From contig CAIIXF020000012.1 of the NCBI GenBank assembly GCA_903813345.2, positions 1,343,318-1,407,317 on the forward strand: DNA of 64,000 bases, given 5' to 3'. Shown in pieces: positions 21,712 through 33,461 of this stretch; the first letter of the stretch is position 1; every line of letters begins with the position of its first letter. The notes beneath the pieces were generated by a model. That model was not told the origin of the DNA, ran no database searches, and saw nothing but the letters and a program-made list of their open reading frames with translations. Source of the stretch: Owenia fusiformis. Lineage: Eukaryota > Annelida > Polychaeta > Sabellida > Oweniidae. The translations under genes and the position numbers were made by a program.

Positions 21712-24700
21712 TGAAGGTCTGCTCTATTAATGTTAGAGGTCTGAAAAATACACGAAAAAAGAAAAGCAATTTTTAATTGGATAAAACAGAACAAGATTGA
21801 CATAGCATATTTACAGGAAACTTACTATAACGAAAATTTATATAATTCATGGAGGTCTCAATGGGGAGGTGACATTTGTGGTATCGCTGGTAAAGGCGAC
21901 AAAAGTAAAGGTCAATTGATCTTACTAAATGAAAAAGCAGATATTAGTATAGAAAACATTGAAGCTCCAAGATGTGATGGACGGGTACAAATTGTTAATG
22001 TCAGAATGAACGATAGTATTGTTACATTAATTAATGTGTATGCTCCTAACAAAGACATTGAAAAAATATAATTTTTTAATAAGTTAGTTGAAATATATGA
22101 GGGCTATGAAGATAATGATTGTATAATAGCAGGTGATATGAACTGTGTTTTAAATAATGATCATGACATAATCTCAGGAAATCCACATAATATTAAAGTA
22201 ATAGAATCGTTTAATCATTTGGTTAACGTGCATGGATTAATTGATGCTTGGAGATTTTTTAACCCAGATACCACAGAATATACCTGGAGTAGAAACAGTC
22301 CCTTCATAGCAAGGAGACTAGACTATGTATTCTTAAGTAATAATCTATCAGGTAAAGCAATAGGATCTGAAATTTTACCAAGTTATAGCAGTGACCATAG
22401 ATCTGTTATAGTAGAAATCAGTACGAGGGAACATAAAAGGGGCAAAGGTTACTGGAAAATGAACAATGGACTTTTAAAAAACATGGAGTACATAACAAAG
22501 ATTAATACATTAATTAGCCAAACAATAGAAACATATCAAAATGCTGTTAATCCGCAGGTGTTATGGGATATGTGTAAATGTCTTATTAGGGAAGCAACAA
22601 TTAGTTTTAGTAAAGAACATGCAGCAAAGGTAAAATCAAAATATAAAGCAACTGAATATGAACTAAAAATAGCACAGTCAAGGCTCTCATGTGAGACTAA
22701 CCATGATAATATAGAGCGTGTTAATAAACTTCAAATGCAATATGATTTAGAAACACAAAAAAAGACAGCTGGGGCACAAATCAGATCAAAGGTAAAATGG
22801 ATAGAGCAGGGGGAAAAGAATTCAAAGTATTTTTTGGCATTAGAAAAGGTTAGGGGTAAAATGAAATCAATTGATGAATTGGTAGTTAATGATAGAAGGT
22901 CAAACTCAACAGAAGATGTAATGTCCATGTTATATGAGTATTATTCTGAAATGTATGAAGAAAATGAAGAGGTAATATATACTCTAGATGATTTTTCAAA
23001 TGATTTACAAATTCCCATGTTAAATGAGAATGAGCAAATGACATGTGAAGGGATGATTTTAGAAACAGAGTGTACAAAGGCCCTGAAAAACATGAAAAAT
23101 GATACTAGTCCGGGAATAGATGGGCTTACGCCTGCCTTCTATAAAGTGTTTTGGTTAAAGGTAAAAGCTCTTATCATTAACTCATTGAATTTCGGCTTTG
23201 AAAGTGGACAATGGTCAAGTAGCCAAAGACAAGGCATTATAATTTTATTAATTAAGGGACAAAACCTACCTAGAAACAATTTAAAGAATTTTAGACCAAT
23301 TTCCTTGACATGTATAGACTATAAGCTTGGGGCATCAGTTTTAGCAAATCGAATACAGCAAGTCATTCAAATCTTAGTAAACTCAGATCAAAACTCTTAT
23401 ATGAAAGAACGGGGAATTCATTTAAATTTAAGATTAATAGATGATGTCATGAATTATATCAATAATGATAATTTACAAGGAATAATGGTTGCTTTTGATT
23501 ATTCTAAGGCTTTTGATTCAATGTCTAAAAAGTATGTTTTTGATGTAATAAAAAAGTTTAATTTTGGTCCACAACTTCTCAAATGGATAAAGGTCTTTAA
23601 CAAAAACACAACATCTACAGTTACAAATAATGGTTATTTCACAAAAGATTTTGTATTAAAAAGAGGTTTAAGACAAGGCTGTCCTCTCAGTGCTCTACTT
23701 TTCATACTTGGAACTGAAATATTTGCAAACAGAATCAGACAAAATCAAAATATAAAGGGAATTAAAATACATAATACTGGAAAAGAAGTAAAAATCACTA
23801 GCTACGCTGATGATACAACTGCATTCTTAGATTCAACTGAATCACTAAGAAATTATCTTTTAGAGGCAGAACACTTTTATAAAACATCTGGTTTGAAATT
23901 AAATAAAGAAAAAACGAAAGCTATGTGGCTAGGTAAGGAAAGGGATAATAATGATAAACCTCTGGGAATAAAATGGGAACTTGGAAAAAATGCTGAGATA
24001 AAGATTTTAGGGGTTTACAATAAACAAGCTTGTTTAATTAATGAAAATTGGAGTGAAAAAATTGACAAAATGGAAAACATAATCAGAAATTGGAGTAAAA
24101 GAAATTTGTCTTTTTTGGTTAAAGTATGTGTAGCTAAAAGTCTTATATCATCCCAAATCAATCACATGCTGATGGTATTCAAAGCACCAGACAACTACCT
24201 TAAAAGATCAACACACTATTGTATAAAATTTGGCAAAAAGCTGGAAAGGGAATAGAAAAGATTCAAAGAAAAATTTTATCTCAGGATACTGCACTTGGTG
24301 GAATTAAAATGGTAGATATATTTTGTGTCAGGAGTCATTAGTCCTATCCTGGATTAAAAGATTTTTAAGTAAAGAGGAATCTCATTGGAAGGAATTAAGT
24401 AAGTTATTTTTTCATAAAGTTGGTCATAATTTTGATATATTCTTATACAACACTACTTTAGGCTCTATAAAACCTCAAATCAAAATTGAAAAATTGCCAG
24501 ATTTTTACCAGTACTTACTTAAAACATGGTTTAATAGAAAAGTTCCAAGTAGTCATATCTATGAAAACGATATTTTATGGAATAATAAAAATATAACATA
24601 CAAAAGTAACTGTATATTCTTTAATTTATGGAAAACAACAGGGATTAACTCAGTATCTGATGTGTTAGACGATCAACTAAAATTAAAAAATATTGAGTAT

Positions 24701-25976
24701 TTCTTAGGTATTATGCCAAATAACCCTGGTGTTATGCTTGAATTTAATATTGTAAATAATGCTTTGAAAAATAGGGTGATATATAAAATGATGAAAAATA
24801 AACATGGAATTAAGCAGATGGATATACAGGGTGTCAAATAAGTCCCGTCCCCCCCTCTACAGCCAAAACCAAGATATGTGGTACCAAGTGTTATATATCA
24901 TTGGAAAGATTGTCCAAAGTTAAGTTGATTGGCACATATCTGATACCTGTCAATCATTGTCACAAATTGCTACATTGTATCAAATGAGGTGACCAAAGAC
25001 CTAAAAACAAGGCAATTTGGCTTATTTGGCAGGATTTTTAGAATCGGGCATTAGAGAAATCAAATGAGCTCAAGATGACAATTAAGTATATGGTGGTGAA
25101 TTTAACCCATTTCTGGATTGGGTAAGATGTGTAGAAAATAGAGGGGCAAGGATAGTGGTGGAAACTTGTTTGTAACAAGTGGAATGTGAAAAATATTAAC
25201 TTTTTGACACATTTTTGAGGCCATTTCCTTCTCATTTTTACGCAATAAATGCTGCTGTAGGAGGGCTCACTCACTATTAAAGACATCATAAAAATAAAGG
25301 TAAATTTTATCCAAAATACTTGAGAGTATGTGAGTTAACGTAACTTTGGATGATCTTTCCAATGGTATATCACACTAGGTACCATCTATTAAGGGTTTAG
25401 CTGTAGAGGGGGGGGACAGGACTTATTTGACACCCTGTACACAATGCAAGAGCAAGGGACTTTAAGAATATGATTCTTAAAACAACATCTGTTACACCAA
25501 AATGTGTGGAAATTTGGAATACTGAATTTAATGATTTGAATTGGGGAAAAATTTGGGAAATGGTGAAAAATATCAAAGATACGAGAATTAAAAGTTTAGT
25601 TTATAAAATTATTCACCGTGTATATCCAACTCAAATACATTTATATAATTGGAAAATAAATACGGTATCAAGAAACTGTAAAAGTTGCTTAGATGAAAAT
25701 GATACATATGAACACTTTTTCGTAAAATATAAGAAAGTCAAAAATTTGTGGAAAGAAATAGAAACAAGATTAAAGATTAAGTTTGGTAAATGTATTAGAA
25801 TAAATGAGAGACATATATTGTTGATGTATGAACACAAAAATAAATTTGAAGAATATTATTGTAACTTAGTCATTCAAATAGCGAAACTGTGCATCTCCAA
25901 ATTTAAATATGGTGAACATCCCAATTTGCTAACGCTATTTGAATTTGAAATAAGATTACGAAATGTAATGGTATGA
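21712..25976 (+). pseudogene. LINE ORF2: AP-like endonuclease, reverse transcriptase, C-terminal Cys domain
   Basis: Starts MKVCSINVRGLKN at 21712, changes frame at about 21765 and has a stop at 22069-22071. Endonuclease motifs are seen in order: YLQETYY, INVYAPN, IIAGDMNC, RRLDYVFLS and YSSDHRSV. Reverse transcriptase motifs: FRPISLT, VAFDYSKAFDSM, GLRQGCPLSALLF and SYADDTTAF (the catalytic YADD). A further frame break lies near 24255. The distal part is cut by a 611-bp MITE at 24827-25437. The C-terminus resumes at 25470 with CKSCLDENDTYEHFF, the zinc-ribbon-like end typical of this clade. Mobility is lost through several independent lesions. Confidence 0.88.
24827..25437. mobile_element. 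MITE (611 bp) inserted in LINE ORF2
   Basis: Ends CAGGGTGTCAAATAAGTCC and its complement GGACTTATTTGACACCCTG, each next to TA (24825-24826 and 25438-25439). The inverted repeats extend imperfectly for about 100 bp (CCCCCTCTACAGC, then TTGGAAAGAT...CCAAAGTTA). TA duplication and long TIRs suggest a non-autonomous Tc1/mariner-class element. A lone end of the same family is at 61303-61330. Confidence 0.88.
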
Positions 25977-26127
25977 GAAATGTTTGTTAAAATTATATTA
26001 TGTATGTATGAAATAAGTTGAAATAAAAAAAATAAAAAAATAAAAAAAAATAAATAAAAAAAAATAAAAAAAGTCTTTATATTTCAAAATGCGTATGCTA
26101 TAATTGCCAGAGTTTTATACATAAGAA

Positions 26128-26320
26128 ATAGTAAAACCTGTGTACAGTGAACACCAATATGGAGCCACAAAAATTTGTTCATTGTAGGTAATTATTTACT
26201 ACATAGAGGCGATCTTACAGAAGTCAATGGAGTATGTGCTGAGAAGGGGTATTCACTAGACACAGGTGTCCACTTGAGAGAGTTGTTCTCTAAGACAGGT
26301 TTCACTGACTGTAGTTTGAT
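26128..26320. repeat. Degenerate AAAACCTGT-type fold-back MITE
   Basis: Left AGTAAAACCTGTGTACAGTG and right AAGACAGGTTTCACTGA are inverted, with GTGAACACC/GGTGTCCAC inside. It resembles the cleaner copy at 44147-44320 and the CAGTAAAACCTGT ends of pogo/Tigger-like MITEs. It lies in the right arm of the Harbinger-type element. Confidence 0.6.
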
Positions 26321-26639
26321 TGTGTTTCTAGAAAAATAATATGGGATAAAAGCTTACTTATGTATTGCACAAGTGTAATGCATGCGCAACCAATCAAATC
26401 ATATCAATTATTGGATTTCTATCAATTTCAGTCAATCAATGTCAAAAACTAGCGCCAGTGTCCTTTTAAATTTCGCACCAAAATACACTCTAGACTTGCG
26501 ATCGCAACTTACGTTTTAATTGTTTTGCGATTGCTTTGCATCTGCGATTGCGCTTAATTGATAATATCACGCATCGCAGACGCAACGCAACTATTTGCGA
26601 CCAGATGATAATGAGGCCTCAGATCTAGGATTGGGTACC

Positions 26640-26822
26640 GGCTTACGGACAACTCATCCCCTAGACAACTCATCCCTGGACAACTCATCCCCTAGACAAC
26701 TCATCCCCTAGACGACTCATCCCCTGGACGACTCATCCCCTAGACAACTCATCCCCTGGACAACTCATCCCCTAGACAACTCATCCCCTGGGCAACTCAT
26801 CCCCTGGACAACTCATCCTTTA
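26640..26822 (+). repeat. Left terminal array of the MULE
   Basis: About eleven units of GACAACTCATCCCCTA or GGACAACTCATCCCCT. Units alternate CTAGAC and CTGGAC between the CATCCCC cores, some with GACGACTC variants. It is the inverse of 30935-31142. Confidence 0.9.
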
Positions 26823-27474
26823 TCACATTTAGCTAAATTGAAAAGTGTTTCTGGAAAAGAAATATTGAATAGATACACTTTGGATCATTCAAAATTTTAT
26901 TTTTCCCTTTATTGACACAAAATTATGAAAGTACCTATTCGTTACCAGTAAAACTCATCTCTACTTATATTACATGACCCAATTTCATGACAAAAATATA
27001 GTTTTCATTTTCTATAACTTGGCAACGTGGACTTCATCTGTGAATGCTGTGAAAAGATAATCTTTGGATTAAAGAATATTTAAGCCACAAACAGCAAACA
27101 TAATATTATGACATCAAATGAGCTTCTTTAACCAATTTTAATGTAATTAAAAGTAAATATTTACAAAACAAATTCACAGATGTACCATAATTTTTTTTAA
27201 TAATTTTATATGTTTATGCAGTGCCAGTGTCCCATGTCAGGATAATTACAAGGTTTTAGAAATAATTCAGATGACTTGCATCGGATATACTGTATGTTGC
27301 GGGAAAATTTAAAAAATACTTTGCAGTAAATCTTTCAATGCATATTATTTAGAATACGCACAAAGCTAGTTTATTATGAAATGAAGGGATAAGCAATATA
27401 CCAAATGACATATATTTGAGTGAGATATAATCCAGATGTTTGTTATGCTTATTAATAAAAACACTGACATATAT

Positions 27475-27755
27475 TTAGACATTTTGAGCAAATTTAGGAA
27501 AGGATTAAACATTTTGAAAAAGATTAAGGAAAGCACTAGACATTTTGAGCAAGATTAGGGAAGGCATTAGACATTTTGAGCAAGATTTAGGAAGGCATTA
27601 GAAATTTTGAGCAAGATTTAGGAAAACATTAGACATTTTGAGCAAGATAAGGGAAGGCATTAGACATTTTGAGCAAGATTTAGGAAGGCATTAGAAATTT
27701 TGAGCAAGATTTAGGAAAACATTAGACATTTTGAGCAAGATTAGGGAAGGCAGAA
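27475..27755 (+). repeat. Minisatellite inside the MULE (about 31-35 bp, eight units)
   Basis: Units read ATTAGACATTTTGAGCAAGA followed by TTTAGGAAGGC or TTAGGGAAGGC. Two-unit higher-order copying is visible (AGAAATTTTG and AGACATTTTG alternate). It lies 130 bp upstream of the transposase ORF and may belong to its promoter or leader. Confidence 0.85.
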
Positions 27756-27888
27756 TGACTGGCATTTGAGAACAGGATTAACAGAAACTGCTATTTAAGG
27801 CAGGAAGAATGTTTCCAAGTCAGTTTCGACTTCAATTATTATAGCAACAATACATATAGTAATCTACTTCTACTACTAAAGAGGCCAA

Positions 27889-29772
27889 GTGATCCAGATA
27901 GTCAACAACAGGATGCCGGCGCCATCCAGGCCATGTATAGAGTGCAAGAGGACAGTTCGTCCAAAGCAAGACTCTCTGACCTGTGCAGTATGCTCTGGAA
28001 GACAACACAGAACTTGCAGTCCTCTATTTTCAAGAGAAGAGTATTGGTCCATGAAGCGTAATGGGGACCTTATCATGTGGAGATGCAACAATTGTCAACA
28101 CCGCAACCTAGAGGACCTGCTTAATAGTGCCAGTGAAATTTCACAGGGGACAAATTCATCAATAGGAGTTCCTGCCGCAGAGAGCACTGCGATTCAACAT
28201 GAATTGGGTGAGACCCATGTCACACCACCATCCCTGCAAGAATATAGCGTACAAATCCGGAACATTACAGAGCCAATGGAAGCCTCGTTTAATGTTGACA
28301 GACCATTTGATGTGCCGGATAGGGATCAAGCTGATACGTTAATGGAGGATCAGCTGCCTGATAATGTCGCCCCTGTCGAACCAGTTGCAGTGACATATGA
28401 AGTCATCTGCCAAGCTTCACAGCGGGGCAATCAAAAGCTTGTGGATTCTACAGGATATACATACACCGTTAAAGCCAAGACTGACTCTCGTATTTCCTGG
28501 CGATGCAGTATTCGTAACAAGATTACCCTTTGTCCAGCTAGGGTCACCCAGCGTGGGTCATCATTTACCAGAGGCCCACAGCTTCACATCCATGAGCCGA
28601 ATATGGATGCTGTAAGTCGCATCAAGGTTGTTCTTGATGTGAAAAAGACAGCTAAGGAATCTATGTACAGATCTGCTTCAAACATCGTGGAGGATGTACT
28701 CGTGAGGGATGAAAGGGATATTCCAGCCAACAACCAACTTATCCCTGATAATCTTGTCAGGATGGCCAATCGGGCCCGACACAGCTTCGACCAACTGAGC
28801 CAACAGATCTCAACTTTGAAGTTGCTGAACACTTCCTACCCCCTGGATTCCTCCAGCAGGATATTGCAATGGTCGATGGCGCATGTCATCTCATCTTTGC
28901 GAAAGAAAATCAGCTGGATCTCTTGGCTAAGGCCAAGGTTTGGTATATGGATGGTACCTTCAAGATCGTAAGTGACCCCTTCAGCCAACTCTTCTCAATC
29001 CATGCCTTCATCAAGGGGGAAGATGGTGACATCAAGCAGGAACCTCTTGTTTGTGTCCTGATGTCTCGACGTAGGAAACGGGATTACAAGGCAGTTTTGA
29101 GGGCGGTCATCGATCTGATCCCTAGTCTTGGATTAGTAAAGGCAGTTGCGGACTTCGAGGCTGGTCTTTGGGGAGCAATGCGCAGGGAATTCCCTGACGA
29201 TGTACAGCTCTCTGGCTGTGTGTTCCACTGGGCACAGGCTGTTTGGAGGAAGATCCAGGAACATGGCCTGCAGGTAGCATACACATCTGATAGCCATCCA
29301 CAAGTTCATCAGACAACTGTTTGCCTTGCCATACCTACCATATGAGCACATCCCAACAGCGTTTGCCAACCTTGCTGAGAGAGCGACACCTCTTCTTCAG
29401 CCCATCATGGATTACATCGATGATACATGGATTACTTCAACCATCTGGCCACCTTCAACATGGAGCGTATTCAATCAAGTGATCCGGACAAATAATGATG
29501 TTGAGGGGTGGCATCGCAGGATCAACGGGAGAGCAGGTCGATCACAGTTGCCAATGTACGTGCTGATACCCCTTCTGCACGATGAAGCAAGGCTTGTTGA
29601 CCTACACACCAAATTAGTGAAGGAAGGCAAACTCCGCCGTTTCCAACGCCGTCGTTACAAAAACATTCAAGGACGACTTGACAGGATCTGGGAGAGATAC
29701 CAAGAGGGGGAAATAACAACGGAACACCTGTTGAAGTCTTGCGGTAAGATCGCTGCCCCAACTGCTTCATAG
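27889..29772 (+). pseudogene. FLYWCH/PHD-type MULE transposase, two frameshifts
   Basis: Order of domains: a PHD-like finger (CIECKRTV, CAVCSGRQHRTC, WRCNNC; first 70 residues), an acidic linker, a FLYWCH-type finger (YTYTVKAKTDSRISWRC, then CPAR and HIHEP), then a MULE DDE domain. The frame shifts near 28800, after which FEVAEHFLPPGF, KVWYMDGTFKIV (first Asp), VKAVADFEAGLWG (second Asp) and CVFHWAQAVW (CxxH) are read. A second shift near 29295 leads to KFIRQLFALPYLPYEHIPTA and NNDVEGWHRRIN (catalytic Glu). The catalytic DDE and CxxH residues all survive, so the copy decayed recently. The start is chosen before the PHD-like finger; an upstream short exon is possible. Confidence 0.88.
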
Positions 29773-30934
29773 AATATATGGAATAATCTGTGTAACACTG
29801 AGTGAACATTGACTACAATTCTGGTGAATTATAAACAGTGGTTCTAATGATACTGTGAAACTGGTGTAGAATGAACTGTATACTTTATGTTGTACATTAC
29901 AACTTAAAAAAAACTATTAGAACATTCAATTTTTCAATATTATATACTGTAGGGGTATATAATGTAATGTATATATTGTAACTCTTACATAGCTGTTAAT
30001 AAGTTGTATAAACAATAGAAATACAACATTTTTGAACCTTCACTTTATTTTATGTTTGCTTTTTTCAAAGTAAAGTTGATCAAGTTTAGCTTAAACAAAT
30101 GGCATTTCTGATTGCAATCAATCAATCTCCTATAAATCTCCTATGAAGCTATCTCTGATCATTAAAGGGTTCCGATTAGCATCCCGTATAAAAACAATAT
30201 GGCGGCTCCAGGCGAATCAACTGGATCAGTCCATTTTTAAGAAATAAGGGGAGTTCTGTAAAATCCAGTTTATTGAAATTGTCTTTGAGATAAAGAAATC
30301 CGTTTATAATGATTTTGAAAACGTTATCCAAAGAGTGATTGCGTTCAAAGAATAGATGTACAACAGCCAATATAAATCCTTAGAAACCGGTTTGTCTTGC
30401 TTTGTTTCATTTGTAGGATATTTCATATGCCAAGCTGTGTGCTATTACGTTATGGGGAAATTTAGATGCCAATTTTTCCTTATTATACACAAATAGAAGA
30501 TCCTGAAACTTCACCCATAAATGTGGAATTGATTTGTCAAAATAAAAATCACCCTTTTATAAATGTGTGACGATCTATAATATACTTATGCTATATAACA
30601 GTTAGAGGTGTTGACACAACGACCTCGAACCTGTGAACCCTTGAGTATTATTCCGGGATCGGGCCTTTTATACTAAACGGTGAGCAACACTAGAAACGAG
30701 CGTTCGATTTGCTAAACGATATGCGTCACCCTTTAAAACACTGCTAAAACAGATTATATAATAATTAGGGTATTATCTAAAACATTAAGTATAATTTCCA
30801 GATTACCCCTCTAGAAAGCCTTTGTTCATGTATTATATGTTTTTGACACTTGAAATATTAAACGTGAAAAAATCATTTCAATATCAAATATGAATTGATA
30901 ATATAATATTTAATTTCTCAAACATGACAAAGGA

Positions 30935-31142
30935 TGAGTTGTCCAGGGGATGAGTAGTCCAGGGGATGAGTTGTCTAGGGGATGAGTTGTCCAGGGGATG
31001 AGTTGTCCAGGGGATGAGTTGTCTAGGGGATGAGTTGTCCAGGGGATGAGTTGTCTAGGGGATGAGTTGTCCAGGGGATGAGTTGTCTAGGGAATGAGTT
31101 GTCCAGGGATGAGTTGTCTAGGGGATGAGTTGTCCGGTTACC
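30935..31142 (-). repeat. Right terminal array of the MULE
   Basis: About thirteen inverted units of GGGGATGAGTTGTCYA ending in GTTGTCCGGTTACC. Mirror of the left array. The same right end closes the non-autonomous copy at 13917. Confidence 0.9.
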
Positions 31143-32660
31143 GGCACAGAAATATACGTGGATTATATTAGTTGCAGTCTAGAGGCGCCTTGGAGACACC
31201 TTGCAGAGTTGCAGTTTGTGAGTGTTTATCGATTTATGTTGATCCTTTCTCTGATAGATTTGATGTATTGATCCATCAATTCAGCGTAGCCATTTTGTGA
31301 CTTCATTTCTTCTTCTTCGTCTTCTTTCCATAATTCATTGCGTGTCCGCCATCTTGGATGACTTCAGGGAGGCGTGTCACTCTGGTCTAATCTCAGTTTA
31401 CTGATTGACATTCCTGAGTTATCTCGCCCAGAGCTGTTGTGATCTTGTTGAGAGACGTACTTACTCCCACATATATGTGTGAGTTGGGTCTAATCTTATC
31501 CTTGATTGATATTCCCGACTCATCTCACCAGAGTGGTGATCCGGAGCAAGAGGAGCTCCCATTGACGTGTGTTGACTGCTCCCAGGAGAGGGACAACTCT
31601 GAGAGAGAGTGTGTTCCTATTGATGAGAGTTGGCTACTTCTGAGAGGTGACGACTTAGAGCAAGCGTTCTTCTATTGAGGTAGTTATCTGTGTCAAGGGA
31701 GAGAGAGTGACAACCAGGAGCAAGAGTGCTTCCCCTCGCATGAGCTGATTAGTCTCAGTAGAGAGACGACTTCGACCAAGAGGTGACTGACCATTGAGGT
31801 GGCTGACCTGCTAGCACAGAGGCAGAAATCTCGGGTCTAATCTCATCTTTGATTGACATTCCTGACTTCTTCTGTCCGGAGCTAGAATTCTCCCATTGAA
31901 GGTGATTTCCACTCCTACAGCAGAGCAGGTAGAGCCGAGTAGAGCTGCCAGACAGAGTCGAGCAGAGCCGACAAGCAGAGCCGAGTAAAGAAGACAGCTG
32001 TCGCAGAGCAGAGCTGACAATGTAGAGCAGAGCAGACCGGCAGAGTAGAGAGCAGTGCAGACAGACAGAGCAGAGTAGACAGACAGTGTAGAGAGCAGAG
32101 CAGAAAGCCAGAGTAGAGATAGACAACTCAGAGTGTTGATTCTCAGTGTATCAAAGAGACATTTATTGAGTTGTTGAGCCATAAAGGCATTTGAGGACAT
32201 TTTGTTATTTTATTGTTATATTATAGTGTTCAATAGATTATTAAAATCCGGTAATTGATTGTTTTGTACATTCCTGTGTTCTCCATCTCCTAGCTCAGTG
32301 GCAGCCGAAGCACCAAACCAGCTCGGCGCCCGTGAGAAACACCTCCGAATCCCTTATCATCGCCACCAGACCTTCTCCGAGGGAGTACGGGTACTCGGCG
32401 GGAGTCTGGCGCGGGACAATACATTATTATGGCTTGAGTAAAACATATTAGGTGTTTTCCAATGCTCAATTGGCTTTTTATGATCGTATGTAGGTTACAT
32501 CTATATACCCCGAGGTCGATAGGCAATGTAGACCATGCCCTAACGACAAAAATAAACAAATTACTAAATATTGTGTAGTTTTGAATTTCAAACTCAACAG
32601 TTTTTCGCTTATTTCATGTTATTACCGGGCATCAACTTGCAAAGACCACGTTCAAAATAT
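31143..32660. other. Unclassified repeat-containing region
   Basis: Contains three diverged direct repeats, near 31386, 31480 and 31832, of TCTAATCTCA followed by TTGATTGACATTCCTGA, each followed by a CAGAGC- or CCGGAGC-like box. A purine-rich CAGAGCAGAG/GTAGAG zone lies at 31915-32125, and a GC-rich segment (CAGCTCGGCGCCCGTGAG) near 32318. No protein I recognise. It could be a degenerate LTR or part of another transposon; I cannot decide. Confidence 0.35.
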
Positions 32661-33173
32661 ACATTACTGGAGAGGTTAAGCAAATACGGTTTTTCAAAAC
32701 GTATACGTAAACGCAAAGTACATTGAATCAACATAGGATTGTATCGCTTTAGTCTACTTCAGATACCCGTTCAACTTCAAAGTTGCGTGTTTAGAACGGG
32801 AGATTTTAAAATTTCACGTTGCTATCAACGGGAATCATTATACTCATGTCTGTTGAATACTAATAGTATTCATTGCAATTTTGATTTCGATGCAGAGTAT
32901 AATTCTTTCTGAAGAAGATGATGTATGTTACGCATGATTTAACTCCAATAATCTTACGAAACGAGCTCGTTTAAAATATGTATTATAAAACCAGCTATTG
33001 AACTTCATCAATGGGATACTATGTAATCATTACAAGCTATGGTGTAGTCTAAACAAACACTAGAGCTGAACGGGTATTTATGTGTGAACTCTACATGTAT
33101 TTGTATAGGGCCGATTGATACGTTTAAGTTGCGTTTTTGATTTTATACGGTAGCTTAACCTCTCCAGTAAATG
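32661..33173. repeat. Fold-back element (about 510 bp)
   Basis: Left ATTACTGGAGAGGTTAAGC and right GCTTAACCTCTCCAGTAAAT are inverted; inner boxes TACCCGTTCAAC and GCTGAACGGGTA also pair. Non-coding, family unknown. Confidence 0.65.
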
Positions 33174-33348
33174 CATCACCGAATGCGATGCTTACATAAA
33201 TCGTTCATTCTTTTATGTAGAAAATAATGCACCAACCTTAGTTTTCTGTTTCATCGCGGCCATTTTATTGGATAAATCATTGAACGTCATGCTATAGCAG
33301 GGTGTAATTACGATGTAACAAACTTGTCGGGTAATGCCTTGGTCACAT

Positions 33349-33461
33349 TTGCTCCGATTTTCACTACGGCGCCCGGCCGATTGAGTTTTTTGTTCAAAAT
33401 TGAATACGATTTTGAACAAAACACTCAATCGGCCGGGCGCCAGTCGATGGATCGGAGCAGC
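33349..33461. repeat. Strong GC-rich hairpin
   Basis: The core arms GGCGCCCGGCCGATTGAG and CTCAATCGGCCGGGCGCC are perfect complements, continuing through TTTTGTTCAAAAT on each side of a short loop, with TGCTCCGATT/GATCGGAGCA further out. It is a very stable cruciform in an AT-rich setting. Confidence 0.85.

Larger units (their letters stand above)
20741..26069 (+). mobile_element. Full-length but decayed Tx1/L1-like LINE
   Basis: Flanked by the 15-bp target duplication AAAGTCTTTATATTT (20726-20740 and 26070-26084). It has ORF1 with two CCHC knuckles, ORF2 with endonuclease, reverse transcriptase and a C-terminal Cys-rich domain, and an A-rich tail of TAAAA/AAATAAA units (26015-26069). Target-primed integration into the Harbinger-type element explains the split. 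The 5' end is at or very close to full length because ORF1 starts within 10 bp of the target duplication. Confidence 0.9.
19128..26622 (+). mobile_element. PIF/Harbinger-type element, split by a LINE
   Basis: Ends CTGAGGCCTCATTATCATCT and AGATGATAATGAGGCCTCAG are inverted repeats continuing into GGTCGCAACGCAA. Both subterminal zones are rich in GCATCGCA/GCGATTGC words. Inside, 20177-20368 encodes a HARBI1-like N-terminal transposase segment. The rest of the transposase is not found; a LINE occupies 20741-26069. No clear 3-bp target duplication is visible (flanks GAC and ATC), so the termini may be eroded and the superfamily call rests on the protein fragment. Confidence 0.72.
26640..31142 (+). 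mobile_element. MULE transposon with 16-bp-array inverted termini (presumed autonomous lineage)
   Basis: Left end GGCTTACGGACAACTCATCC; right end GATGAGTTGTCCGGTTACC. Both termini are arrays of the 16-bp unit ACAACTCATCCCCTAG (26648-26817, and inverted at 30935-31135), about eleven to thirteen units each. It encodes a MULE transposase at 27889-29772 and contains a 30-bp-class minisatellite at 27475-27755. It begins only 17 bp after the end of the Harbinger-type element. No convincing target duplication (TGGGTACC versus GGCACAGA). Two frameshifts in the transposase make this copy inactive. Confidence 0.88.

Noticed and set aside
26640-31142. Direct repeats of about 16 bp that look CRISPR-like at first sight
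   Set aside because: There are no spacers; the units abut, appear inverted at the two ends of a transposon, and the genome is animal.
26632-31150. A target-site duplication for the larger MULE (GGTACCGG versus GGTTACCGG)
   Set aside because: The shared bases overlap the conserved terminal cap seen in the other copy, so they are more likely element sequence than a duplication.
31439-32559. Cys/Leu- or Glu-rich ORFs on both strands around 31.4-32.5 kb
   Set aside because: Arise from purine-rich CAGAGCAG repeats; no domain or splice structure.
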